A DNA stretch of 64,000 nt from contig CASHTG010000019.1 of assembly GCA_949357655.1 (NCBI GenBank), forward strand, positions 1,550,001-1,614,000. The letters run 5' to 3'. Below the pieces are notes generated by a model. The model was not told the origin of the DNA and ran no database searches. It was given only the letters and a program-made list of their open reading frames with translations. The position numbers and the translations under genes are program-made. Shown here piece after piece: positions 47,514-59,871 of this stretch (within the stretch, counting starts at the first letter, position 1; each line of letters starts with the position of its first letter). The DNA is from Parascedosporium putredinis (taxonomy: Eukaryota > Ascomycota > Sordariomycetes > Microascales > Microascaceae).

Positions 47514-49058
47514 GGCATCGCCCGACGAATGGCGTTGCAATTTGTGTGGGGGAACCGCAGCGAACTTAGTTTCTTTGGACCCAGCTTCCGGAGGTGCGGA
47601 GGAAACATGCCACCGATGCGGCGAGACGGGGAGCGGAGAGAAGAGAGTGCTTACCCTGCGATATGTAAAAATGAGGGAAAAAACAGGTTATGCAATTCAC
47701 TTGACTTGTTTGGACAAAGGCATTTTGGGCTCGTTGATCTTGGTGCAAGCTGAAATAGACACTTGAGAGAAAGAATTCGTGCGAATGCAAACAGGGAGAA
47801 ACAAAACATAGCACCCGTGTGTCTGTCCCCAAACTTGTCTACGGCGGTCATTTCCATCATGCAGTGCCGGTACAGTCGTTCACGCAAGTCATGGCACAGG
47901 TTCGCGTACGCTTCTTCTTCTTCATCTACAAAAGAACCCCCCTCCTTGACTCGCTTGCCCCTTAGGTCACGCACTTCTACTCTTTCTCCGCCTTTTGCTG
48001 TTCGCGTATGTATGTAGCAAAAGAGGGAGAAAAACAAAGGGGAGAGTAGGAGCGGCGGCAGCGTTGTTCAAACGTGGGGAGCCATGATGCTGGGCTGGGC
48101 AGGCCGGAGATTTTAACCATATTTGGTGCCCTCCTTTTCACGGGAGAAGATCTGGGGGGCGAGATGGCAGAGCGGCACGGGAGGTTTTTTCGAGGGGATT
48201 TTTGATAGGTAGATTTGTTGGGGGTGTTTGGCGCATCACTGTCTGGTCCCGTTTTCTGGCTTTGGGAATTGATACGGAAGGAGGAAAAGGAAGAGGCCGC
48301 CCTAACAGAGCCTCGAAGATAACACGAAAGTGATGATGGCCCGTCGGTGGTCTTCTCAGGATAGGCTGGTTATTGCATCACGACCTTGGCTCTCTCAAAG
48401 ACAAGAGCAACGCTGGGGTGGTAGGCTACCTGGAGTACGTTGAAGGGAGTTCCGGTGTAGGTACATGGAAGATAATTAACCATATGGATGAATAGCATTG
48501 GTGCAGTTTTCTTTTGCCCGGGCCATTGTACAAGGAAGGGATAAAAAGGGCTGTCGATCATCGAACCCGTATATCAGGACGGGCTGGGACTATATCACCT
48601 CCCCGCCCTTCTTAACATGGATGATACCTCTAAGACTGCCTCTACAACCTCGCATAACAGCAGCGAGTCGCCTAGGACCAGGAAAAGAAAAGAAAAGCAA
48701 GTCTCCTTGCCATATCTTGATGTAGCTGCAATATCATCCGACATTAGGTGGCTATTTTTGGCAGCTGGCCCCCTTGGAGAAGCGTCACGCTATAGCTTCT
48801 TCATCCCTTCTTCCCCTCATTTGGTATACATTTCCCGTTTGCCGGGCACCAAGCTTCTTTTGAGCTTTGGAAGGGTCCCTTTTTCCTCTCTTTGGGCCAG
48901 CAACAGCTACTTTTCTTCACATAAGAGTAGGGAGCCGGGTAACTGGCGTGCTCCCCCTCCAACACGTATCTAGTATGTCAATAAGACAGACAGCACGGCA
49001 CACCGCCGCCAGCCTTTTTGTATCTGGCAAAAATGCGCCGATCGGTTGAAGAAGATGA

Positions 49059-49067
49059 TATATAAAG
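49059..49067 (+). promoter_or_regulatory. TATA box (TATATAAAG) of the secreted Gly/Arg-rich gene
   Basis: A canonical TATATAAAG 124 bases before the ATG at 49191, followed by a pyrimidine-rich start region. This is the clearest core promoter in the window. Confidence 0.6.
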
Positions 49068-49190
49068 AGCAGGAACTCAACGCGCAGCTCGCTTCTCTAC
49101 CATCCTACCTGACTCTGTCTAGCCCTGGTTAGCACTTCCCGTCTAGTAGCTATAGACCAACGTATCGTCACCAGAGTGCCTAGAGAATCC

Positions 49191-51298
49191 ATGGCGCGCT
49201 ATCTGGGTGCATTGCCCGCGCTCAGCGTGGCCCTATTGGCCGCGCGAGCCAGGGCAGAGTGCGTTTGTCTGGGAATCGATTACACCAACGCGGGGACCTA
49301 CTTCATCGACGACACTTCTAGCGAGAGCTTTAGCTTCATTTCCGAGTTTCGAGGTAACTTTTGAATGAAAAAACGAAATAGGAGAACTCGCGCGACTGAC
49401 ACAGGCAGACTGCGAGGCCGCCGATGTTACGCCTATCCTGGTGGCTCCCGACGGAGCCGAACATGCCTGCTCCGTGCTTGAGAGTGGCAAGGATGCAGTT
49501 GGACAGAGATCAAGCTGGTATGTCTCCTTGGCTCCTCAAAGTCTCCCGGTCTGGCCCCTGCTCCATCCTCGAGAAACAAGGATAGTTAACTTTTCCGCTG
49601 TATAGCGATATTTCCTACGCCGACATGGGATCCGGCCAATGGACAATCGTCATCCAAGGCGAAGAATTCGCCGCCTCCTTCCAGCGCAGATTCGAGCTCA
49701 AGTCTACAGCCCCCGAGAAGACTGTCGTGACTGTACGCCATCTTTACTCCGTGAAAACTCCTACCATCTTGCTCTTCCCCGCGCATCCTGGCTAACTAAC
49801 CTTTCCAAGGTGACCCCAACCGTCACCGTCGAAATCACTTCCACCGCAAGAGCGCATAGTAGGTCCCTACCATCTCCCTCCCCCTCTTCGTCTGGCGAGC
49901 CCAAACACAAAGGCCTAACAAAATTGCGTCTACAGCCAAGACGGACACAGCCTGGCAAACCCTCACCCGCAGCACGCAAGCCCGTCCCGTGACCGCCTCG
50001 TGCGCCCAGTCCACCCAAATGGTCACCCACTACGTCGCCGGCCCCACCGAAGTCGTCACTACCACTTTTGAGCGCTGGTCCGACCGGGACGCCTCTACCG
50101 AGTACGTCCGTACCACCGCCATACAGTCAGCCTACTGCCACTATCCCGAGGGCGCGCAGACCCCAGCGCCGGATGAGACGCCGGAGGTGCCGGAGCCGCA
50201 GCCCGGAGATGAGTGCGGTGGAGACTGCCAGCCGTGGTGGGATAATGGAAGTTGGCGGTGGAGAAGACGCAGAGGAGGAGGAGGAGGAGGAAGGGGAATG
50301 GTGGAGGCAACGGGGGTAATAATGGCGGTAATAACGGTGGTAACAACGGGGGTGGTAATGGGGTTGGTAACGGGGGTGGGAATGGCGGTGGTCGCGGAGG
50401 CGGCAACGGGAACGGCCCGGGGAATGGCGGCGGGAGCGGTGGCGGTGGCGGAAACCGGGGTGGTGGAAATGGAGGCGGGAACGGAGGCGGGAACGGAGGT
50501 GGAAATGGCCGTGGCCGTGGCCGTGGTCGTGGCCGTGGTCGTGGTCGCGGAAGAGGCCCCAGGAGTCCGAAGCCATCGGTAAGTTTGCACAGCATGATTC
50601 CAAGATTCGGAGAACCCAGGGAGGAGAACAAGGAAAAAAAGCACCCCAACACTAACACATCACGCATCATAGTACCTCGACACCTCGTCGACCGCGGCGT
50701 GGCTGCCGCCGCCGCCATCACGAGTACCGTCTACGCCAGCGAGACCGCCACCTCCACCAGCGTTATCACGAAAGCCCCGCGGACTGTCACGGAGACAGGT
50801 AAGTCGAGTGCCTCCTTTCACAGCTTCCTTTCGTTCGCGATTGCTATCCTCCCATCTTCGTATCTCGGCCTTGTCTTTCTCGCCCCTATCTTCCGAAGCT
50901 CACAAGAAGCCGCCTCTAGTTTACTCGACCAAGACCGAAAACGTCGAGATCGCTCCCGAGACGGTATGCGCCAACCAGGGCGTCGCCACTCTTACCACCG
51001 TCATCCGCGGCGAGCCCACGACAGAACTCCACGCCACCTACATTACCCACTGGGCCACCCCCGTCGTCACAGCCTTGTAAGTTTGCGTCCTAGTCTCTCA
51101 CTTCCCCCATCCTTTCCCTCCTGAGTTTCTTCTCTCTGGCGCTCTGTTCACGCGCGGTGGACTGCCCATAGCGGTAACTTAGCTAACCGCGAGGCGCGCG
51201 TCGTTCTTGCTTCATTCTAGGAAACCGTATATGTCACCGCGACCGACCCGGCACAAGAGACGCAATGCTGGCGAGCTGGAGGGCGGTATGGAACCTAG
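49191..51298 (+). CDS. Secreted protein with Gly/Asn and Arg-Gly linker, function unknown (three frame breaks)
   Basis: About 484 residues from eight exons: 49191-49353, 49409-49517, 49606-49732, 49810-49858, 49936-50578, 50673-50798, 50920-51076 and 51221-51298. A signal peptide (MARYLGALPALSVALLAARARA) precedes a Cys-containing N-terminal domain (ECVCLGIDYTNAGTYFIDD and GSGQWTIVIQGEEF). A Thr/Val-rich stretch follows (TPTVTVEITSTARA). Exon 5 then runs into a GGN/GNN tract and directly into about nine Arg-Gly dipeptides. The C-terminal part is again Thr-rich and Cys-containing (VYASETATSTSVITKAP, TVCANQGVATLTTV, VYVTATDPAQE). I find no GPI signal. One base is missing near 50295 at the start of the Gly tract, one near 50725 in a CCG repeat, and one at the exon 8 acceptor (51221). 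Exon boundaries 6-8 are moderately sure. Confidence 0.75.
50270..50556 (+). repeat. GGN/GNN coding repeat passing into an Arg-Gly tract
   Basis: G-rich coding repeat of GGC, GGT, GGG and AAC/AAT codons (Gly-Gly-Asn units), followed at about 50507-50556 by alternating CGN-GGN codons (Arg-Gly). The G runs make it a likely place for sequencing slippage. Confidence 0.8.
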
Positions 51299-54200
51299 CA
51301 GTCCAGGGATAACGGGGAATAGTAGCTCATTTCTTTGGCCTGTTCTTTGGGGAAACGTGTGGGAGGGTCTTTCTTTTACTTCGACCAAGTGTATGAGCAA
51401 ATAAGATTGCCACCATGTACTTGCATTGCCAGTGCTTGCCCAATTACGCCCGTAGGATACTAGGCACTATGTATATCAAGAAGTTCCAATGTTATCGACA
51501 TATTAAAAGTAGACCCAGTCATTACGCTTTCCGGAAACGGTCCACCTTCCTCTCCGCGCATGTTACACCGCTACCAAAGCTGACAAGATGGCGCCGAGGG
51601 AACGGATGAGTCCAAGTCTCCCGCGCCGGCCTGATCTCCCCGAAACGTCCCACGAAATTGGATGCTCGTTAGCACCCCGAGGTTCAAGTCCGCACAATCT
51701 CCTATACAAGGTTATCAGTAAGCGAAAGCAGACGAGGGTCCTAGTTATCGGGACGGGCAACGCATTCCCTTGCTCCCCCAGCCTAATGCACCTTTGGCAA
51801 GCATTCCCTAGTTCCCTCGGGACCCCCAAGTAGAAAACTCCACGTATCACAAACGGCTACGCCCAACAACTATGCTGTACACGTTGTTACATTGCTACAC
51901 AAGCTATCGCCCCAAGACGCCATACTCGTCTCCAGCCGTACGTGACCACCGCCGATCACCGCTCCAATCTTCTGGATGAAGCAAGGTGCAGTTGGCTCCC
52001 CACCGGTACGCGGAGATGAAGCAGACTCGTCTACAAGGACTCCTCACCTCTTTCCCACCCCCTCCTTTGCTGATCAATCCCAAGTGTTCCGTCCCGGAAA
52101 CCAGTCAGAACTTGCTTTTCTTCTACATTGACTTTTTTAAACACTGCGCCGGCCTCACCATCTTCTAAGCTTAAGCCTCGGCATGAACGGTTATATGCCA
52201 TCTCCGCACATGCGAGCTTAGATTTTAGTCTTCGGCCGACGGGCAAAGATGGACGGAGGGGTACGTATAAACTTTGAGCTCACAAGAGCTGGCTGGAAGC
52301 TAACCTTGTGTCACCCTTCTTCTGGTATACGTCGACTAATTGGGCGGTCCCCAGATAGGGGAACGAGGGTGCCAATACACCCGGCAAGCCCCATCAAGGT
52401 TGAAGAGTAACTTGAAGCTAGAGCTATCTATGCGGAAGCGAGGAGGGGAGCCTATTGGACACCTACTTAAACCAGCTCGGAAGCCGAGCACCAGATTTCC
52501 GTATCGTATGGTACTAGCTTTATTTTGTTCGCGAGCTCTATTAAGTCTCCGGGATGCAAGCACCTACAGGATATTGACTCGAGGAGTGAGCCTTGATGGC
52601 AGAGGGCTTTGCAGCATGGATCCCATCACAGCAGCAATACTAAATATATGATAACCGGGCAGTTGGGGCAAGCCGAGTTGATGATTTCATCAGGATTACA
52701 CTCTCGCTGCGAGCCTTCTTGTCCTAAACCTGGTAGCACAAAGAAGGAAAGAGGCCTGGCACGATATACCCAGCGGGCAAGACAGACACATACAAAAGTG
52801 AGCTCGCACCCGAAACCTGAGGCCAAGGATACAACCTGTAGAAGAGTACGGGGCGTGCTCGAAACATGGGCCCAACAGCTATGGAGTTGGCGCAAATAGC
52901 GCGGGATGAAGCTTACCTCACGTATCCACCCTTTTCCCCCTCCCCTTCTAAAATCCCAGAGACGCTCCGGGTCCAATTACCTGAAGGGGGATAAGCAGCG
53001 GAGGGGCTTGGCTTCAACAAGGGGGTGGGGGTGAGGTTGACGAGTGAGCAAAACATAGCCGTCTTCTCCGTAAGGCTTGGGGCGGGCTCTTAATGCAGAA
53101 GCCGTGCTAAACTGCCCTCGCGCAGTGGACCATCGCGCCGGCTAGTCTTCAGAGCTAGGACAAAGGGGAGCAGGGATAGCGTGGGGTGAAGGACGCTGGT
53201 GAGGGGGCCGCTAAGCATCATTGCGGAATTGTCGAGACGTACAAAGTAGGTATCTCTATTTCTTTTTGTTGGAGAAAGCAGTTTGAACGTTATTGTCGCC
53301 GCAGCCATGTCGCGCTTTCTCCAAAATATGTCCTGCTCTCGATGCGACGAGCCAAGGTCTTTTTTCCGCCTCCCATCCCATTAGCCCTGAGTAATCGCTC
53401 GGCTACGCGATCCCGTGCGTGTGTCGCGCTTAAGGGCAGAGTGACTTGCATCCTGCTGCGACCCAAGAGAAGGAAGAAGCAAAAGGCCAAGACGGCAGAG
53501 CCCGGGTCTGCGTCCTGGCCCCTATCAAAAAGGTCCTGCCTCCCTTCCATCAAGAGGCTGAAGCGCGTTTCGGCGATCCATGCCAGTTTCTCTCGTTTGT
53601 TTTGTCAGCCTCACCCTCGTACCCAAAGAAGAAGCCGAACAAAAAAAAATGCGCAGTTCCACCTTATGCTTCGGGGTACTTGGGAGGATTCGTTCGACAT
53701 GTCGGATGGGGCGATTTTCGACGCATAATCTAGTGAACCCCATACCCAATGCCGGGCAAACGGAAGAAAGGATAATTGACCCACAATCTCAGCAACTCGC
53801 TCTTTCCTCTACCCCCACCCTTCCCACCACAGGCACACCACAGGCACACCGCAGGCAGGCGCACCACCTTGACCACAAGGAGACCACTCCACATCTCTCC
53901 ACCCCAACTCCACGAGCACCCCACCATGACATTTCCGCGTAGGCCTATGAGCGGGTACGAAGGACACAACTTTGAAGCCGAAGGATCGATGAGAGGGGAG
54001 ATGGGGCAACACAAGCTACTTCCCTCATTTTTCCTTGTAATGGGGAAATTCGGAGAAGGAGGAAGCCACAGCCAACCCTAAAGGCCTGCCGAAAAAGGAA
54101 AGAAAACTCTGTTTCTTTTCGTTTAGGTCAAGGGCTTCCCCCACTGACCCGAGAAGAATATGCGGCAGCACCTTCCCTCAATCTGCTGCGTGCGCTTCTC

Positions 54201-56029
54201 CAACTTCCTCGACCTTTCCCTCTTGTGTTAGCGTACATGTAGGTAGGAGAGGGCAAACCTTATGCTCACTTAAACATAGCTCGACATTCGACATGGGGGC
54301 CTGGGTGATACATTGAAGTCAATGGTGCTCGAAACCCCAAGCCCAAAGGAAAAAGACCATTGAATCCAGAACGCGTCCCCCTAAAGTGAATTAGCCTCGG
54401 CGAGACACGCGGAGCTTTTTGTGTAGTGCCACGCACCATACCACCGCCCGCAGTGCATGCCCGCCGCCGTCGCACCTCGTGGCCCAGAGACCCTCCAGTA
54501 CAAACGAAAGACTTCACTGTCTTTTACCTACCCGGGCTGATTACTTTGATTTGTCCGCCCCTGGCCCGTGTCCCCATTAGTTTGCCGGCGCACGCAGACG
54601 GCGCACACCTTGCATATTAGCAGGTGCGATGCGTGAGCGCCGTGCGCCTACCGTAGATTTGCTTCTTGTTCTCGTTCACCAATAACAATAGAATACTAGG
54701 GAGTAAAAGGCACTTGTGCTACAAGAGAAGGAGAGATGCGATCGGCGTACATGGGAGGAGGGACGGGAAAAGAATTGACCGTCCTCGCCGGTTGCTGCTT
54801 TGGACAGAACATTGTAGTTGGGTCCGGACACACCAGCTTGCGCACAGCTGGAGACGCGCCCCTTGGGAAGCGCACCACTCTCCGAAACCCCAAAGCCAAG
54901 GACTGTTCATGGTGTAAGCCGCCACGCCATTGTAGCACCCTTTCTTTACACGGAGCTGCTACATCATCGTCGTTTGCCGGGCATTGTGGTGCACTCGGCT
55001 TCGTCGGAGAAGCTCATCTCATGATACTTGCCACGATCGTAGAGGCCCCCAGGCCCAGCCCAGCTGTCCCGTGGGTAGAGAGATCCCCATCCGGAAAAGT
55101 GGGCAGAGTGCAGTTGTACTCGCTACGTCGCAGGAAGAGTGATTAAACCCTCGTGGTGAGTTTGGAATATTTGTACGTTGCACGAAATCTTGTTCCCGCC
55201 CGTGCCGTCGTATCCGATGCCCGCCAGTCAACGCATTTCCCCTCCCCAGAAACCAGTTCGAAAAAACTGGGAAGTGCAAATGTCATGTCCTCTTTTTGTT
55301 CTTTCCTTTTTCCTTTGTCCGTGGCTCGCCCCCTCTCAATGTCACCTCCCAACGGTCGGGTGCTGACCTTGTACGTTGCTCACCCAGACACTGCTCATCT
55401 GGAAAAGAGGGCAACGGAGGGGCGGGATCGAGAGGATGGGCGAGAGGGAAGGGGAGGGGAAAAGGGAACACTCTTGCGTCTCGCTTCTAAGCCCCATCGA
55501 CCCATGAATATGTCCATGCCCACGAGGTTCGATGAAGGGACCCTTTGTTCCATGTTTCCCGTCTCTAATACCTTGCTGCCTCCCGCCCTTCTCAATCTCC
55601 CCATCCTCTCTCACTTTCAATCACTTCAGCGCGTATGAACGTATTTGAGTTTCTCGTGCCCGCGCCGATCTCGGATCGTCCGGATTTAGATGCAAAACAA
55701 TCGCTCTATTCTACGCTTTTATTTGTGCAACGCGGCGGTGATGATTGCCCGGCTGGCCTCCTCCATTCGGTTTTTTTGGGTGGTTGATATTCCCCCGTTG
55801 TCAAGATGTCTGGATTTGGAACGTCGTTCGGAGCCGAGCCTCGCACGCCAAGACTTTGAGCCTTACTGAAGCTTGGCAAAATGACGCTCGTCTTGTGCCT
55901 CTTGCCGCAAAATGCCTTTTTGCTCGAACCGCACGCGCCGGCTTCCCTCTTTGTGGCTTCTACTTTTTCTTCTCCGGTCAAATGTAGGGGTTAAAAGCCA
56001 CACCGTAACCTTTACCCATAAATATGCAA

Positions 56030-56047
56030 GAAAAAAAAAAAAAAAAA
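56030..56047. repeat. Poly-A run
   Basis: About 17-18 consecutive A in an A-rich context, within the long intergenic stretch. No associated element is seen. Confidence 0.85.
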
Positions 56048-59000
56048 GAGAAAAGAAGAATAATCGAGTAGAACCAGAAATTACTAATTTGGGAACTCGC
56101 GTCGTGCTCGGATGCAAAGTTGTATCCAGCGCCCACTACCGGTTGAATGTCTTGGCATTGGAGGGGTTGGCTGTCATAATCACGGCACGCCCGGCCGAGC
56201 GACAACAGCGTTTGGTCTTTTGTCTTTTTCCCTTTTTGATGTTCCTTCCCGTCGGCGGCGTGCCAAGCCGGACGAAGCACGGAGCGATGACCGATTCTTC
56301 GAACAAGCCTCACCACGACCATTTCAACATTGTAAGATTACAGAAATCAACAAGAAAAAGGGCAAATAGAAGAAGATTATGGAAATAAAAATCAACAAGT
56401 AAAACAAAGAACCGATGTTCTTGGGCAAAATAAAATTATAATCCAAACGTCAACTTGGCAGCGCCGCGCTATCAAGGCGCTGGGAAACCTTCCCACCACA
56501 CTCTGTAATCCTAGAGCATGGCTCACTTGAATTGACATCCTCTTCAAGGCGTCTCCGTTCGCAATCACATTATACTTTTAAGGAAATTGGCGGGGACCCT
56601 GCAAGATTTGACAAGAGCAAGGGTAAGCAAGGTAATAGACTAGTCCACACTCTGGGGAGGGAGCATCTCCAGCCGAGCAGGAAAGGGAACTTGGGCGCTC
56701 AGTAGCTAGTTCTCCTCACTGCCCTCTCACATGCGCACCGGCCCAAGGGGACGCTGAAAGGTTAAGTCGAGCCAAGTTCCAAAACTCGCTTTGCATCTTC
56801 GAAGTCCACTTGACAGAGTGTAACGGGGCGTCGCTAACAACCAACCCGCCCCGGAGCGGCGGATGCAAGAAGACTAACCTCTTCCTCGGCCATCTCTTAG
56901 GGTTGCGGGGAGGGTCTGACCTTGCACGTTCCGCAGCCCTTGTCAGACTGGCGCACTCCCCCAAGTCACGCCACAAAAAGCGGACGGGCGCCGCGAGAGG
57001 GTTCGAAAAACAAGAAACCAGACCCCATTCTCTTCCCCAGTCTAAATCGGATACATCATATTGAAAAGTGCGGAGGAAAGGATGCGAGTTGTAGGATCAT
57101 AAAGGGAACCTAAGGTTATGGTAGACGCTAAGAGGCCCCATCTCTTTTTTGCTAGATCGTGGAGGAAGAGCAAGATGGATGAGGGGAGGACCTGGGGTAG
57201 AGTTTGTCTGTTACATTCGCGGAGGAGAGGATGTTTTGAGCACATTTAGAGTGAGAATGGTGGACCGGTGCTTCCCTCCCCCAGCATGTGCACCATCTGA
57301 TGGAGAAGCGTGGTAGTGCTGCCTCATTGCCTCTCTTCGTCCTCGTATGAGATATAGGTATGGGAGGTTGGCCTAGAGCGTTCGTTCTCTCAAGAATCTT
57401 GTAATCATCTCGTGTAGGTAGTCACAGGGACAAGGGAGCAGCACGGCATCACCCACTCCGCCCAAGACTCTGGACACGCCCCGGAGCAAGCTATTCACAA
57501 ACATGCTGATGCGTAACTACCCTCTTCTTGCCTAAATGACTTCGCCGCCTGATAGCATCTCATCCGGCATACCCAAAGAAACGAAGCTACAAAGCTATCT
57601 ACCTGTTCAGCTAGCTGGCAATCGCTAGTGAGAAGCCAATGCTGAGTTCTCGAGCGAGGGGATCCGATGCGAACAGAAAGAGCCCTCTCCACGAACAAGT
57701 ACTTGTACCTCTCAGGGGAACTGGAGGGGCGGCCCGGGAATGCTGCGGAGACCGAAGACGGTCTTTCGCAGGAAGAGGAGCACCCGTGTTTCCCACCTCG
57801 ACTATCGGGGAGGGGGCCCTTCTCGAATCCTACACTCATTCGTTTCTCATACTTGCGCCCTCGGAAGTGGAGTGGAGTCTGAGGAGGCCTCGTAATTAGA
57901 GACCCAGAGGCATGCAGGGACTCGCAATCTCTCAGGCCGGCTACATTGCTACAGCCAATTGATCATCAATTACTAGTTGACCAGTTTTGTTTGGGTGTCA
58001 GTGGTTCGAATCCCTTATTGACTTGAGTGTGCTCTGTTTGGTAGGGGTTATTAGCAAGGGATCAATGTACACCAAGCTCACGATGACCTTGCGACTATTT
58101 TCCCCCTCTCTTTTTCCCCTATCAATCTTTCCGATCATCGCACATCATTACATGCTGCTGCCAAGACCATTCGAAACGTGGGACCGGTAAAGGAAGGGAC
58201 AAAGAAAAGAAAGAAAAATTCTTTTCGCCGCAGAAACCAAACGAAAGGATCGATTTGATGGCGTAATTGCCGAGGAGCCATGCCGCGGACAATTCTGGCT
58301 TGATCAGACCACCAGCCAAGCACCGGCTACTGCACCGTAGGCGCAGCTGGCGTTCCCGGGTACGTTCTTGCGAAAAGCACGTATCTCCGCCGCGAAGCGC
58401 TGCCAGCCGCAAAGGTGTAGGTTTTTTTCTTAGTGTACTTTACGAAGAAGAACCCCAACGAGGAACATTGAAACTTTTCCTTGACGAAAAGGAAAGGGGA
58501 AAGGACAAGGGAAAAAAATACACTGGGCAAAAGGCACCACGAAGTTTTGACGCACATTTTCGAGCACAATTACAATTGATAGCAACAGAGGCACTTGCCG
58601 AAGCTTTGCCAAAGTAAACGAGAGGGGAAGGTGGAACGAGGACGCGCCCCTAGTGACGCTGAGGGTTCGTCTAGAAGGTCTTGGAGGGCCTTCCGCGCTT
58701 GCATCCGATGCGCTCAACTCCGGCCCCCTTTCCCTTTCCAGTTACGGCGCTGCATAAGGTTGTTTTTGCCACGATGAGATATCCCTCCTTGCTTACCCCA
58801 ACTGGTTTTCTCCTCATGACGTGATGATTTGGAGATGTCGATTTTTAGCGTGGGGAAGAAATGAGGAGCAATGAGGGACGGACACAACATTCAAAAGAGG
58901 AGGGGACAAAAAGGGAAGAGAAAAAAATATCCAGCAACACCAGGGACTCTCAATCGGGTGTCTGGCAACCAGACCTCGAAGATTAACCCTTGAGGCAACG

Positions 59001-59863
59001 GTGGATGGCTTCAAACTCGCTCTCGTCGAAAAGTTTGGGGAAAACCAAAGTTCCTGCCAGTGATCCGAGACAGCCGTTTTGGTGTGGTGGATGGGCAATC
59101 AAATCAATTGCGCTTGATATTGCATCCCTTGAGGGCGCATCGAATGCTTTTCCGAGGCCGCCATTGCAACCGATCTGACTGCTCTGCCGGAAAATCGGCC
59201 TCGACGGCAGCGGGAAGGGAAAGTGATGGGCTGGTGCCCGATATTATTAATGCAGCTACTTTTTCAAGTACCTAATACGGTCTTCGCGTTTGACCAAGAG
59301 GGCGAGACTCGCAAGACCTTGAAATCAGCTTGGGCAAGGATCACCACTTGCAACCGCTTTGGAATACCTGCATGGTACTCTTGTTTTGGTGGGGATTGAG
59401 GAGCTATCCCTAGTTTCTACGAGGTGTCAAAGTTGGTGACCGACGAGTGTCAGTATCCCCCAGGTACACCTCACGAGAGTCTCCGCCCAAAGTCCTCTTC
59501 ACTTGGCTACGTCCGATATGCCTCCGTGCGCTACATAGCCTCTTTGGTTTTTTTCTTCTTTTTCTGCGGCCGAGGCTCCACAAGCTTGTCCATGTGCGCG
59601 ACGAAGCGGGCCCGTTTCATTGCTCGACGTGGCTGTTATTCGCCAACGGGTTTCAATTTATCCTTCGAGGCCTTTTTCCTTGCTTCTCCGGCCATCTTGG
59701 TTTCCCACCCTGTTTCGGTCTTTCTTTTTTCAAAGTGCAGGAAGACGCGTTGAATTGAGCGTTGGGATCTTTAATACCCTGCTGGGATCGAGAGTTGAGA
59801 TCTCCTCGGGAGTTTTTGGCCGATTGTTATGGGAGAGGGTCCTTTGGCGTGGATCGGAACTGA

Positions 59864-59871
59864 TATATAAA
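59864..59871 (+). promoter_or_regulatory. Orphan TATA-like motif (TATATAAA)
   Basis: A perfect TATATAAA with no supported gene within 2 kb downstream on this strand. It could belong to a non-coding transcript or be chance. Confidence 0.25.

Larger units (their letters stand above)
46990..49190. other. Intergenic, 2.2 kb, no gene firmly supported
   Basis: 3' flank of the ZZ/EF-hand gene and promoter of the next gene. A perfect 10-base inverted repeat lies at 47434-47443 / 47504-47513. A 118-codon frame at 48617-48973 starts MDDTSKTASTTSHNSSESPR but then loses protein-like character, so I do not call it a gene. Confidence 0.5.

Noticed and set aside
48617..48973. A 118-codon frame starting MDDTSKTASTTSHN, downstream of an AT-rich motif
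   Set aside because: Only the first 40 residues look protein-like. There is no homology clue and no conserved end.
51668..51695. Possible tRNA B-box (GGTTCAAGTCC)
   Set aside because: The flanking bases do not form the five-pair T-stem and no acceptor or anticodon arm can be drawn around it.
58009..58022. tRNA-like GGTTCGAATCC
   Set aside because: The T-stem pairs fail after two positions and no cloverleaf fits.
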